Origin: an uncultured Bacilli bacterium | GTDB lineage: Bacteria > Bacillota_I > Bacilli_A > RF39 > UBA660 | DNA: 39,634 nucleotides | Assembly: GCA_947522695.1 (NCBI GenBank) | Contig: CANNTX010000003.1 | Span: 1 to 39,634 of the forward strand | Direction: 5' to 3' | Shown here: positions 1 to 8,360 of the stretch, one piece after another | How the letters are laid out: every line of letters begins with the position of its first letter | How positions within the stretch are numbered: position 1 is the first letter of the stretch | The notes under the pieces: model-generated | Told to the model about the DNA's origin: nothing | The model's input: the letters and a program-made list of their open reading frames with translations, nothing else | Databases searched by the model: none | Position numbers and translations under genes: made by a program

Positions 1-28
1 TTTTAAAAACACACTTTTTTCCTTATTT

Positions 29-128
29 TATAATGGTTTGATGGAAATTTACTTCACACCAGATTTTATTGAACCTTACTTAATTTGGTAATCTTTTTTA
101 TATAAATCCAAGCTACCACGAAGTAAAT
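29..128 (+). promoter_or_regulatory. Possible promoter and structured leader of the PBP gene
   Basis: The first 189 bases hold no gene. A TATAAT lies at 29-34, without a good -35. A perfect 9-base inverted repeat follows: ATTTACTTC at 47-55 and GAAGTAAAT at 120-128, enclosing 64 bases. A transcript starting near 41 would carry this as a closing stem. It matches no riboswitch class that I recognise, and it could also be chance or the remnant of an element. Confidence 0.3.
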
Positions 129-189
129 ACAAGAACACATTTAATTCTAAAGAAAGAATATCGATAATATATTTAATTAGGTGATTTTA

Positions 190-2097
190 ATGCTTCATTA
201 TCGTATTCATAAAAGAATTTATTATGTGTATTTAATAGTCTTAATAACTTTTTTAGTAATAATATTAAGAGTGTTTTATCTTCAAGTATTTAAAGTAAAT
301 AATATAAAAGATAAAGCTGATAGTTTATGGAGTCGTAATTTACCAATTCTTGCTGATAGAGGTAAAATTACTGATCGTAATGGGGTAGTTCTTGCAGATA
401 ATTTAACAACAACATCTCTAGTAGTAATACCAGTCCAAATTCAAAATAAAGAAGAAGTTGCTAAAAATTTATCTGAAATACTAGGAACAACTTATTTAAA
501 TATTTATTCTCATTTAACCAAACATACCTCAATTGAAAGAATTCACCCTGAAGGAAGAAGATTATCATATGATATTGCAGAAAAAATAAATAATTTAAAT
601 TATGATGGAGTCTATTTACTTAAAGAATCTAAAAGATACTATCCCTATGAATCATTACTTTCTCATGTCTTAGGATATGTTGGCATAGATAATCAAGGTT
701 TATCTGGAATTGAACTTGAATATGATAAATATTTAAAAGGTAATGACGGAGGTATATTATATTATTCTGATGGTAAAGGAAATCGCTTAAATTTATCCGA
801 AGTATATGATGAACCAGTTAATGGTAATAATATTTCTTTAACAATAGATATAGATATTCAAGAAGCAGTTGAAAAGGAATTAGACAATGTCGTTACAAAA
901 TATAATCCAGACAGTACTTTAGCCTTAGTTATGGATCCTAATAGTGGAGAAGTTCTTGCTATGTCTTCTCGTCCAAACTTTGATTCTAATAATTATAAAA
1001 ATTATGACTTAGAAACTATTAACCGAAACTTACCAATATGGATGACTTATGAACCAGGTTCAACATTTAAAATTATAACTCTATCTAGTGCTATAAATGA
1101 AGGAAAAGTAAATTTATTTGATGATCATTATTACGATGGTGGATCAATTCAAGTTGAAAATGCCAGAATTAAATGTTGGAAAAGAGGAGGACATGGTTCT
1201 GAAACTTTTTTAAATGTTGTCGAAAACTCTTGCAACCCAGGTTTTGTCGTATTAGGTCAAAGGTTAGGTACTGAAACTTTATATTCATACTTAGAGAAAT
1301 TTGGTTTTGGTAAAAAGACCGGAATTGATTTAAATGGAGAAGCCAGTGGTATCATGTTTAAATTATCTAAAATGGGACCCGTTGAAACCGCAACAACTGC
1401 TTTCGGACAAGGTATAAGTGTAACACCTATTCAACAAGTAACGGGAGTCTCAGCCGCTATTAATGGTGGAACATTATATAAACCATATATAGTTAAATCT
1501 ATAAGTGAACCAGAAACAAATAATGTCATTGTTCTTAATAAAAAACAAGTAGTTAGAGAAAATATTGTTACTGAAGAAACAAGTAACTTAGTCAGATTTG
1601 CCCTTGAAAGTGTAGTTCAAAATGGTACTGGTAAAAATGCCTATATTGAAAATTACCGAGTAGGTGGTAAAACCGGAACAGCTCAAAAAGTTAAAGATGG
1701 TAAATATATGGTTGGTAATTATATTGTTTCATTTATTGGCTTCTTACCTGCTGATAATCCTAAATATGTAGTCTATGTTGCAGTTGATAATCCAAAAGGT
1801 ATCACTCAGTATGGTGGAACAGTTGCTGCACCTATTGCTAAAAATATTATGCTAAGTATTATTGATAGTCAAAATATTCCTAAAGTAGAAACAGATAGAG
1901 CTAGAGAATATACATGGCTAGATACTAAATATATTAAATTACCAGATGTTACAGGAATGGATTTAGATACTGCTAAAAAATCTTTAAGAGGATTTAAAAT
2001 AGAATACTCAGGAACAGGTGAAAAAGTAATATCTCAAATGCCAGAAGGAAATACTTTTGTAAAAGAAAATAGTATCGTTAAAATATTATTAGATTAA
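190..2097 (+). CDS. ftsI: Class B penicillin-binding protein with C-terminal PASTA domain (FtsI/PbpB/SpoVD type)
   Basis: This is a peptidoglycan D,D-transpeptidase anchored in the membrane by one N-terminal helix (about residues 11-32), with the catalytic domain outside the cell. The three active-site motifs are intact: STFK at about 291-294 with the nucleophile serine, SCN at 347-349 and KTGT at 494-497. A dimerisation/pedestal region precedes them. The last 50 residues (from LPDVTG, about 584) form one PASTA domain, as in division PBPs and SpoVD of Firmicutes. An in-frame GTG lies at 181, but AGGTGA at 179-184 is the ribosome site for the ATG at 190, so that start is used. It should work with FtsW, MraY, MurG and FtsQ, encoded 25-34 kb to the right. 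Whether it serves septation or another process cannot be told from sequence; a division role is inferred. Confidence 0.88.
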   Translation: MLHYRIHKRIYYVYLIVLITFLVIILRVFYLQVFKVNNIKDKADSLWSRNLPILADRGKITDRNGVVLADNLTTTSLVVIPVQIQNKEEVAKNLSEILGTTYLNIYSHLTKHTSIERIHPEGRRLSYDIAEKINNLNYDGVYLLKESKRYYPYESLLSHVLGYVGIDNQGLSGIELEYDKYLKGNDGGILYYSDGKGNRLNLSEVYDEPVNGNNISLTIDIDIQEAVEKELDNVVTKYNPDSTLALVMDPNSGEVLAMSSRPNFDSNNYKNYDLETINRNLPIWMTYEPGSTFKIITLSSAINEGKVNLFDDHYYDGGSIQVENARIKCWKRGGHGSETFLNVVENSCNPGFVVLGQRLGTETLYSYLEKFGFGKKTGIDLNGEASGIMFKLSKMGPVETATTAFGQGISVTPIQQVTGVSAAINGGTLYKPYIVKSISEPETNNVIVLNKKQVVRENIVTEETSNLVRFALESVVQNGTGKNAYIENYRVGGKTGTAQKVKDGKYMVGNYIVSFIGFLPADNPKYVVYVAVDNPKGITQYGGTVAAPIAKNIMLSIIDSQNIPKVETDRAREYTWLDTKYIKLPDVTGMDLDTAKKSLRGFKIEYSGTGEKVISQMPEGNTFVKENSIVKILLD

Positions 2098-2123
2098 AAA
2101 CTATCTAATACTTGTAAAAATAG

Positions 2124-2154
2124 TTGACACTCCACCTAAATGGAGTGTTATTAT
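2124..2154 (+). promoter_or_regulatory. MerR-type promoter/operator
   Basis: The -35 TTGACA (2124-2129) and -10 TATTAT (2149-2154) are separated by 19 bases instead of 17. The spacer carries a perfect dyad, ACACTCCA at 2127-2134 and TGGAGTGT at 2141-2148. A dyad in an over-long spacer is the signature of promoters that MerR proteins bind and untwist. The ACnCTCC...GGAGnGT form resembles sites of the multidrug-sensing branch (BmrR, Mta, TipA). It presumably controls merR and the two ABC genes as one transcript. Confidence 0.85.
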
Positions 2155-2177
2155 ATTCCTCGAAAGGAAGAAATTAT

Positions 2178-2594
2178 ATGAATAATTTATATAAAATAGG
2201 AGATTTTTCTAAAATAGTTAATTTACCAATAAAAACTTTAAGATACTATGATGAGTACGGATTATTAGAACCATCATATGTTGACGAATTTACTGGATAT
2301 CGTTATTATAATGATACTAATATAAGTGAATGCAAATTAATAATATTACTAAAATCATTAGATTTTACCTTAGAAGAAATATTAAATTGTAAAGATAATT
2401 TAACAGCAGAAGTTATTAATGCAAAAAGAAAAGAAATAGATGATAAAATAGATTTATTAAATAAAAAGAAAAAAAGGTTAATGATTATCGAACAAGAACT
2501 TTCAAGTGTAAAAGATAACTCTCAAAACACTCAAATTAACAAACCAAAAGTTTTAGTTCTAACCCCAAATAAAGATAATAATATAGCAGCTTAA
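2178..2594 (+). CDS. MerR-family transcriptional regulator
   Basis: A 138-residue regulator. Residues 1-70 are a typical MerR winged helix: YKIGDFSKI, then KTLRYYDEYGLLEP, then GYRYY. A basic, Lys-rich coiled-coil dimerisation helix follows at about 85-115. The last 25 residues (VLVLTPNKDNN) are too short for a drug-binding domain, so the effector-sensing part is minimal. It has no cysteine pattern of metal-sensing MerR proteins. The ATG at 2178 follows GAAAGGAAG and lies after the promoter dyad, which excludes the longer reading from 2124. The gene is 43 bases upstream of two ABC exporter genes, so it probably controls export of a small toxic compound or peptide. The inducer is unknown. Confidence 0.9.
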   Translation: MNNLYKIGDFSKIVNLPIKTLRYYDEYGLLEPSYVDEFTGYRYYNDTNISECKLIILLKSLDFTLEEILNCKDNLTAEVINAKRKEIDDKIDLLNKKKKRLMIIEQELSSVKDNSQNTQINKPKVLVLTPNKDNNIAA

Positions 2595-2637
2595 TTTATA
2601 TTATTATATAATTAAAAGTAAAGAGAAGGTAGTAAAG

Positions 2638-4392
2638 ATGGAAAAAGATAAGAAACATATATATAAAGATTTTATAAAAAATGCCAAGATAACTTTAAAA
2701 TATTCAAAAAATTATAAAGGAACATTATTAACAATATTAATTATTAATCTTATAGTTTCTGGAATTGGATTTGTTACCCCTATTTTATCTGCTAAATATA
2801 TTTCTTACTTAACAAATGGAGCTTTTAATAATCTTATATATATAATTATAGTTCAAACCATTACATATATAACTAGTATGATTTTAAGATTAATATCCGA
2901 TAAAATAAATCGATACTATGATTTTAAAATAAAAAGAAAATTACAATTAGAACTTACTAAAGCAACTTTAACCATAGATCAAAATATTCTAAATAAAGAA
3001 AATAGTGGAACTTTTATTGAAAGGATTAATGGTGCCACAAATTTATCTTCAAAGCTATTATATATTGCCGAAAGATTATTTAATTTAGTAGGTGATTTAG
3101 GAGTATTATTAGTTGTACTTAATATTAATTTACCTATTGGAATAACATATATAATTATAATATTAATAAATGTGTTATATGATAAATATCGAGATAATAT
3201 AAATTATAAAAATAGTGAAAAGGTTTATGAATTATCTGACAAAACTAGTGGATTTATTTCGGAAATAGTTAGAGGAATTAAAGATATAAAAATTCTTAAT
3301 GCTGAAGAATCATTTTTAGAACAAGCAGATAAATATATGAATGATACTAATACTGAAAGATTAAATGCTAATAATACAGATGAAAAACTATCTACGATTA
3401 GCTCATTAATAAGAGAAATATCTAATATGCTAATTAATTTATTAATGGTTTATGAATTAATAAAAGGAAATTTAAGTATTGAGTCAGCATTAATAATTTA
3501 TAATTATAAAGGTAATATAAATTCACTTAAATATGATTTATCTTCCATAAATTTTTGGATTAGTGATTTTGTACTATGTTCTAATCGTACATATGGCATT
3601 TTGGATGATAATAAATTTCCTAAAGAAAAATTTGGAAATAAAAACTTATCTAAATTTAAAGGACATATTGAATTTAAAGATGTTAACTTTTCCTATGAAG
3701 AAAATATCCCTGTATTAAAGAATTTAAATTTAGAAGTATTACCAAATGAAGTAGTCGGATTTGTTGGCATATCGGGAGCAGGTAAAAGTACAATCTTTAA
3801 TTTAATAAGTGCTTTAAATAAACCAGATAGTGGTGAAATCTTATTTGATGGAGAAAGTATTAATGAATTAACCAAAGATTCAATAAGAGGTAATTTATCA
3901 GTAATAAGCCAAAATGCCTATATATTTAATATGAGTATAGAAGACAATTTAAGAATAATAAAGAAAAATGCTACTAAAAAAGAAATAGAAAAAGCTTGTA
4001 AAATGGCCTGTTTAGATGAATTTATCGAAAGTTTACCAAATAAATATAAAACAATAGTAGGAGAAGGCGGTGTAACATTATCAGGAGGCCAACGCCAAAG
4101 AATAGCAATAGCAAGAGCACTATTATTAAATACTGAAGTATTATTATTTGATGAAGCAACAAGTAGTTTAGATAATACAACTCAAGAAAAAATCCAAAAA
4201 GCAATTGAAAACTTAAAAGGAAAATACACAATATTAATAATTGCCCATCGATTATCAACTGTAATAAATTCCGATAAAATATATGTTATCAATAAAGGAA
4301 CTGTAGCAGGTGTAGGAACTCATAAAGAATTATTAAAAACTTGTAAAACATATGCTGATTTATATAAAAATGAAGATAATAAAATTGATTAA
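2638..4392 (+). CDS. ABC exporter half-transporter, first of a tandem pair
   Basis: A 584-residue half-transporter. An N-terminal ABC type-1 membrane domain (about residues 1-320, several hydrophobic helices) is fused to an ATPase domain (about 335-580). The ATPase motifs are complete: Walker A GISGAGKST at 377-385, LSGGQ at about 481-485, Walker B LLFDEA at about 502-507 and the AHR switch histidine at 537. Walker A has Ile where the sister protein has Pro, a position that tolerates change. This is an MsbA/LmrA-like export architecture. It follows merR in the same direction with AGAGAAGG before the ATG, and its partner starts 47 bases downstream. The last 595 bases are identical to the partner's, while the membrane halves are only distantly alike. 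A drug, peptide or lipid substrate is inferred from the MerR context only. Confidence 0.9.
   Translation: MEKDKKHIYKDFIKNAKITLKYSKNYKGTLLTILIINLIVSGIGFVTPILSAKYISYLTNGAFNNLIYIIIVQTITYITSMILRLISDKINRYYDFKIKRKLQLELTKATLTIDQNILNKENSGTFIERINGATNLSSKLLYIAERLFNLVGDLGVLLVVLNINLPIGITYIIIILINVLYDKYRDNINYKNSEKVYELSDKTSGFISEIVRGIKDIKILNAEESFLEQADKYMNDTNTERLNANNTDEKLSTISSLIREISNMLINLLMVYELIKGNLSIESALIIYNYKGNINSLKYDLSSINFWISDFVLCSNRTYGILDDNKFPKEKFGNKNLSKFKGHIEFKDVNFSYEENIPVLKNLNLEVLPNEVVGFVGISGAGKSTIFNLISALNKPDSGEILFDGESINELTKDSIRGNLSVISQNAYIFNMSIEDNLRIIKKNATKKEIEKACKMACLDEFIESLPNKYKTIVGEGGVTLSGGQRQRIAIARALLLNTEVLLFDEATSSLDNTTQEKIQKAIENLKGKYTILIIAHRLSTVINSDKIYVINKGTVAGVGTHKELLKTCKTYADLYKNEDNKID
3790..4384 (+). 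repeat. 595-bp repeat, copy 1 (ATPase half of ABC gene 1)
   Basis: Reading the two ABC genes side by side, I see no difference between 3790-4384 and 5588-6182 (offset 1798). Similarity continues upstream to about 3620 with scattered substitutions, and then the genes diverge strongly. The silent positions are identical too, so this reflects recent gene conversion or duplication, not protein constraint. Confidence 0.9.
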
Positions 4393-4438
4393 TGTATAAA
4401 ATATGATAAAATAAGATTGAGTATAAAAAGAGGTATAT

Positions 4439-6190
4439 ATGAAAAAATTTAAAGATTTTAATGAAACAATTAGAAATTTTATAAAGATATATAAATATAA
4501 TAAAAATACCAAGAAAAATATAATTAAAGCAGTAATAATAGATTTAATTATCATAATAATATACTTTCTTTATCCATTAGTAATTGCAAAATCTCTTCTT
4601 GCACTATCTAATAATAAATTAAATATTTTATTAATTATGGTAATGGCATTATTTGTAATAGATTCGGCAGATTCTTTATTAAAATACCTTTTTTCAATCA
4701 TTTTTAATAAAATAAACTATCAAATTAAAAAGAATCTTCAATTGGAATTAATTAGTGAAAGCCTTAAAATAAAACAAAGTACTTTAAATCAAACATCTAG
4801 TGGAATTTTAATTGAAAGAATAAATAATGATACTAGTAATTTAGCAAAAAACATAACAAATTTATTAGATTTATTAATGTCCTTATTAGGAAGAATTGGA
4901 CTTATATTTGCAATATGTGTGATAAATATTTATGTTGGTTTATTATATGTTTTCTTTATTGTAATAGTGTTATTATTTAACAATTATTCTTACAAAATTA
5001 ATTATAAAAATAATCAAAAACAAAGAGAAAATAGGGATAAAACTGGTGGATTTGTTTCAGAAATTATTAAAGGAACAAAAGATATAAAAATACTTAATGC
5101 GGAAAAATCATTTTTAAACAAAACAGAAGAATATATTGATGATGCTAATAAAATAAATTATGAATATGAAGTTGAAAGAAAAAAATTATATTCAATTATG
5201 CTATTTATAAAAGCATTGGGTGATTTTGCTTCCGGTTTACTTATAATATTTTTAATATATAAAAATGAATTAACAACTGAAGCAGCTTTAATTTTATATA
5301 ATTACAGCAGCTCTGTTCAAAGTATTACTTATACTTTATCTAATTTATCAAACACAATTAATGATTTCAATCTATCATGTAATCGTATTTTTGGTTTATT
5401 AGGATGTGAAGAATTTCCTAAAGAAAAATTTGGAAATAAAAACATATCTAAATTTAAAGGACATATTGAATTTAAAGATGTTAACTTCTCATATGAAGAA
5501 AATATACCCGTATTAAAGAATTTAAATTTAGAAGTGTTACCAAATGAAGTAGTCGGATTTGTTGGTCCATCGGGAGCAGGTAAAAGCACAATCTTTAATT
5601 TAATAAGTGCTTTAAATAAACCAGATAGTGGTGAAATCTTATTTGATGGAGAAAGTATTAATGAATTAACCAAAGATTCAATAAGAGGTAATTTATCAGT
5701 AATAAGCCAAAATGCCTATATATTTAATATGAGTATAGAAGACAATTTAAGAATAATAAAGAAAAATGCTACTAAAAAAGAAATAGAAAAAGCTTGTAAA
5801 ATGGCCTGTTTAGATGAATTTATCGAAAGTTTACCAAATAAATATAAAACAATAGTAGGAGAAGGCGGTGTAACATTATCAGGAGGCCAACGCCAAAGAA
5901 TAGCAATAGCAAGAGCACTATTATTAAATACTGAAGTATTATTATTTGATGAAGCAACAAGTAGTTTAGATAATACAACTCAAGAAAAAATCCAAAAAGC
6001 AATTGAAAACTTAAAAGGAAAATACACAATATTAATAATTGCCCATCGATTATCAACTGTAATAAATTCCGATAAAATATATGTTATCAATAAAGGAACT
6101 GTAGCAGGTGTAGGAACTCATAAAGAATTATTAAAAACTTGTAAAACATATGCTGATTTATATAAAAATGAAGATAATAAAAGTAAATAA
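4439..6190 (+). CDS. ABC exporter half-transporter, second of a tandem pair
   Basis: A 583-residue half-transporter of the same architecture as its upstream neighbour. The membrane domain (about residues 1-320) is divergent: helix and loop order match, but the sequences differ throughout. The ATPase domain is almost identical to the neighbour's. Walker A is GPSGAGKST at about 376-384, with LSGGQ, LLFDEA and AHR all intact. Heterodimeric exporters often have one degenerate ATP site; here both subunits supply canonical sites, so either a heterodimer with two active sites or two homodimers is possible. AGAGG precedes the ATG. The operon ends at the terminator at 6202-6230. Confidence 0.9.
   Translation: MKKFKDFNETIRNFIKIYKYNKNTKKNIIKAVIIDLIIIIIYFLYPLVIAKSLLALSNNKLNILLIMVMALFVIDSADSLLKYLFSIIFNKINYQIKKNLQLELISESLKIKQSTLNQTSSGILIERINNDTSNLAKNITNLLDLLMSLLGRIGLIFAICVINIYVGLLYVFFIVIVLLFNNYSYKINYKNNQKQRENRDKTGGFVSEIIKGTKDIKILNAEKSFLNKTEEYIDDANKINYEYEVERKKLYSIMLFIKALGDFASGLLIIFLIYKNELTTEAALILYNYSSSVQSITYTLSNLSNTINDFNLSCNRIFGLLGCEEFPKEKFGNKNISKFKGHIEFKDVNFSYEENIPVLKNLNLEVLPNEVVGFVGPSGAGKSTIFNLISALNKPDSGEILFDGESINELTKDSIRGNLSVISQNAYIFNMSIEDNLRIIKKNATKKEIEKACKMACLDEFIESLPNKYKTIVGEGGVTLSGGQRQRIAIARALLLNTEVLLFDEATSSLDNTTQEKIQKAIENLKGKYTILIIAHRLSTVINSDKIYVINKGTVAGVGTHKELLKTCKTYADLYKNEDNKSK
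5588..6182 (+). repeat. 595-bp repeat, copy 2 (ATPase half of ABC gene 2)
   Basis: This is the partner of 3790-4384, identical by eye at the base level and ending 8 bases before the stop codon. The two copies lie in direct orientation 1798 bases apart, so recombination between them could delete or fuse one transporter gene. Confidence 0.9.
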
Positions 6191-6201
6191 TAATTAAAAT
6201 A

Positions 6202-6230
6202 AAACGGCTAAATTCACGGTCGTTTTTTTA
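6202..6230 (+). terminator. Intrinsic terminator of the merR-ABC operon
   Basis: The stem AAACGGC pairs with GTCGTTT, including a G-U pair, and a run of seven T follows. It lies just after the stop of the second ABC gene. Confidence 0.75.
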
Positions 6231-6288
6231 TTTAGACTACCACTCCTTTAGACTACCACTTGAAATTTATTCTTTAATTTGCTACAAT
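6231..6288 (+). promoter_or_regulatory. Promoter of the RNase J paralogue with a direct-repeat element
   Basis: TTGAAA (6260-6265), 17 bases, TACAAT (6283-6288). Just upstream, the 14-mer TTTAGACTACCACT occurs twice (6231-6244 and 6247-6260) with a 16-base period. The second copy ends on the first base of the -35. This spacing suits a repressor or activator site, but the binding protein is unknown. Confidence 0.65.
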
Positions 6289-6339
6289 TATTTTACGTTG
6301 AAAAGAACTTTTATTTTAATTTAGAAAGAAGGAAAATTT

Positions 6340-7977
6340 ATGAGTAAAATAAAAATTTTTGGTATGGGTGGATTAGATGAAAATGGTAAAAACACCTATA
6401 TTATTGAAGTAGATAATAAAATATTTATATTTGATGCTGGTTTAAAATATGCTAGTGATTCTAATTTTGGTATTGATTATATAATTCCTGATTATAAATA
6501 TTTAGTAGAAAATCGTAAAAGAATAGTAGGCGTATTTGTAACTCATGCTCATCCTGAAAGTTATGGTGGAGTATCTGATTTAATAAAGAATATTCCTGAA
6601 ATTAAAGTATATGCTTTAAAATATACAATTAATCAGTTAATATTAGATGGCGTAAATGAAAAGAATCTACATGTTTTAATGCCACATAAAAAAATGAATT
6701 TCACTAAAGAATTAAGTATATTTCCTATAACTGTAAATCATTCAGTTCCTGATAGTTGTATGTATGTATTAAATACCCCAGATGGGGCCATTGTTTATAC
6801 AGGAGATTTTATAATTGATCCATCAATGATGGGAGCATATCATATGGATTTAGGAAAAATTGCCTATGTTGGAAAACAAGGTGTTCTTGCCCTTTTAGGA
6901 GAATCTTCCTTTGCTGAAAATATTGGACATACCAGTCCTAACCATCACTTGTCATCTTTTTTCAAAAAACTAATTGCTAAAACTGATGGCCGTATAATCT
7001 TTAGTGTTCTTCCAGTTCACTTATATACAATTGAAGGAATATTTAACGCAGCTAAAAACTCCCATCGTAAAGTAGTAGTAATGGGTAAAAAACTTCAAAA
7101 TATTATTAATATGGCTATAAAAGAAAACTATATTAATATTGAAGAAGGTCAAATAGGTGATTTGTCTAACGTTAATGATCATAATTCAATCTTGTTAATA
7201 AGCGATGATAGATCAAATGCATATAACATGTTTGAAAGAATTATAGCTGGAAATGATAAATTTATTAAATTAAATGAACATGACACTGTATGTTTTGCTG
7301 AACCAAAATATGATGAAAATGAAAAGGCCTTTGTTAAAGTTGAAAATGAACTTGCTATTAAAGGAATTAATACAGTAAGTATTCCTAAAGACAAAGGTAT
7401 AAGTTTACATGCATCATCTGAAGATATTATGATAATGTTAGACTTATTAAAACCTAAATATTATATGCCAGTTAAAGGTGAATATCGCTACATGGTTAGA
7501 AATGCTGATTTAGCAACTAACTTAGGTTATAGTAGTGAAAATATTATTTTAAAACAAAATGGTGATATAGTTAATTTTATAGATAAAAAATTAGTTGATA
7601 AAATGGAACACATTAATATAGATGATACTTTAATTGATGGTAATTCAATTGAAGATATTGGAGATTTAGTATTAAAAGATAGAGAAGTATTAAGTGAAAA
7701 TGGTATTGTTTTAGTAAGTGCAACTTTATCTAAAAAAGATAAAAAAATATTAGTTGGACCAGAAATAACAACCAGAGGATTTATTTATGTTAAAGACTCT
7801 AAAGAAATGATAGATGAAATTAAGAGAATATCTTTAGAAGTTATAGAAAATAATACAACAGATAAATATATTGATTTTAATAATATAAAAAATGATATTA
7901 GAGAAAGATTAGGAAAATATTTTTACGTTGAAACAGAATGCAAACCAATGATTATTGCTGTAATTCAAGAAATATAA
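6340..7977 (+). CDS. rnjB: RNase J-family protein with a degraded metal site (RNase J2-like)
   Basis: A 545-residue protein with RNase J order: a beta-lactamase fold, a beta-CASP insert, and a C-terminal region (about 450-545) that assembles the dimer. Active RNase J1 carries HxHxDH. Here residues 68-76 read THAHPESYG, keeping the first two histidines but replacing DH with ES. HSVPDS (134) and TGDF (154) remain. The usual SDSTNAE is GESSFAE (187), the HASGHGG loop is shortened to HASSED (357), and PVHGEYR is PVKGEYR (379). With so many ligands lost, nuclease activity is doubtful. By analogy with Bacillus RNase J2, it may be a structural partner of an active RNase J1 encoded elsewhere. It is a single-gene unit with its own promoter and terminator. 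The family assignment is sure; inactivity is inferred. Confidence 0.88.
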   Translation: MSKIKIFGMGGLDENGKNTYIIEVDNKIFIFDAGLKYASDSNFGIDYIIPDYKYLVENRKRIVGVFVTHAHPESYGGVSDLIKNIPEIKVYALKYTINQLILDGVNEKNLHVLMPHKKMNFTKELSIFPITVNHSVPDSCMYVLNTPDGAIVYTGDFIIDPSMMGAYHMDLGKIAYVGKQGVLALLGESSFAENIGHTSPNHHLSSFFKKLIAKTDGRIIFSVLPVHLYTIEGIFNAAKNSHRKVVVMGKKLQNIINMAIKENYINIEEGQIGDLSNVNDHNSILLISDDRSNAYNMFERIIAGNDKFIKLNEHDTVCFAEPKYDENEKAFVKVENELAIKGINTVSIPKDKGISLHASSEDIMIMLDLLKPKYYMPVKGEYRYMVRNADLATNLGYSSENIILKQNGDIVNFIDKKLVDKMEHINIDDTLIDGNSIEDIGDLVLKDREVLSENGIVLVSATLSKKDKKILVGPEITTRGFIYVKDSKEMIDEIKRISLEVIENNTTDKYIDFNNIKNDIRERLGKYFYVETECKPMIIAVIQEI

Positions 7978-7980
7978 AAA

Positions 7981-8014
7981 ACTATAAAGAATTAAAAACA
8001 CTTTATAGTTTTTT
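7981..8014 (+). terminator. Intrinsic terminator after the RNase J paralogue
   Basis: The perfect 9-base stem ACTATAAAG / CTTTATAGT has an 11-base loop and a T-run. An A-run on the left arm would let it work in both directions. Confidence 0.9.
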
Positions 8015-8049
8015 GTTTAAAGTTAATTTTATAAAATGGATTTGTTCGC

Positions 8050-8078
8050 TTGTTTATAAATTACATTATTAGTATAAT
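8050..8078 (+). promoter_or_regulatory. Promoter of the small membrane peptide gene
   Basis: TTGTTT (8050-8055), 17 bases, TATAAT (8073-8078). Transcription would start near 8085 and give a leader of about 70 bases. The motif TTGTTCGCT (8042-8050) touches the -35. Confidence 0.75.
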
Positions 8079-8113
8079 ATCATCTAAGGAACAATTAGTT
8101 GCTGGGTGTCTAT

Positions 8114-8145
8114 CCTCATTTTTTTAATAATACAAAAAGATGAGG
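8114..8145 (+). promoter_or_regulatory. Hairpin that blocks the ribosome site of the small peptide gene
   Basis: CCTCAT (8114-8119) pairs with ATGAGG (8140-8145), extended by a T-G pair and about five A-T pairs. The right arm covers the start of the ribosome site GAGGAGG (8142-8148). A closed Shine-Dalgarno in the primary transcript is typical of type I toxin mRNAs. Confidence 0.7.
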
Positions 8146-8156
8146 AGGTGTTGCAT

Positions 8157-8249
8157 ATGAGTAAAAGAAAATTTATAATAAGTATTTTACGTTATATCTG
8201 CATCATGTTGTTTTTAATAACAACTATGATTTATATCATACAAAAATAG
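8157..8249 (+). CDS. 30-residue hydrophobic peptide, candidate type I toxin
   Basis: The peptide is MSKRKF followed by one strongly hydrophobic helix (about residues 7-28), ending IIQK. A short basic N-terminus plus a single membrane span is the usual build of type I toxins that damage the membrane. The ribosome site GAGGAGG is very strong but folded into a hairpin. GTGTCTA in the leader (about 8106-8112) can pair with TAGACAC around the stop codon (8247-8253), giving a long-range 5'-3' lock, also typical of such mRNAs. A minus-strand promoter at 8361-8389 fires an RNA into its 3' end. I do not recognise the peptide as Fst, TxpA, BsrG or Ldr. Being toxic is an inference from the architecture. 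Confidence 0.72.
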   Translation: MSKRKFIISILRYICIMLFLITTMIYIIQK

Positions 8250-8354
8250 ACACTCATTCGTATAGAATGGTGTCTTAACCAAATATTTATAGGATAGGCA
8301 TTCAGCATTCGAAAACTAAATGTTCCTTTTCTATTATATGTAGGTTTCCCCTAC
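8241..8354 (-). ncRNA. Predicted antisense RNA (candidate antitoxin)
   Basis: The minus-strand promoter at 8361-8389 should start an RNA near 8354. It would carry a 5' hairpin (GTAGG/CCTAC), cross the 3' part of the peptide transcript, and end at the hairpin of 8248-8275. In this direction that hairpin is followed by ATTTTTG, a better T-run than in the plus direction. The RNA of about 110 bases would overlap the 3' end of the peptide mRNA by tens of bases, as RatA does for TxpA. Confidence 0.6.
8248..8275 (-). terminator. Hairpin shared by the peptide mRNA and the antisense RNA
   Basis: AGACAC-T-CATTC pairs with GAATG-GTGTCT, one bulged base, around a 5-base loop. It starts inside the stop codon of the peptide gene. 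The T-run favours termination of the leftward RNA. Confidence 0.65.
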
Positions 8355-8360
8355 AAATAC

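Noticed and set aside
4022..4258. A 78-codon minus-strand frame repeated at 5820-6056.
   Set aside because: It is the antisense of the duplicated ATPase domain and has no ribosome site; its repetition follows from the 595-base repeat.
8042..8050. LexA (SOS) box from GTTCG at 8044, 20904 and CGAAC at 36658.
   Set aside because: The full CGAAC-N4-GTTCG form is not found at any of them; only half-sites match.
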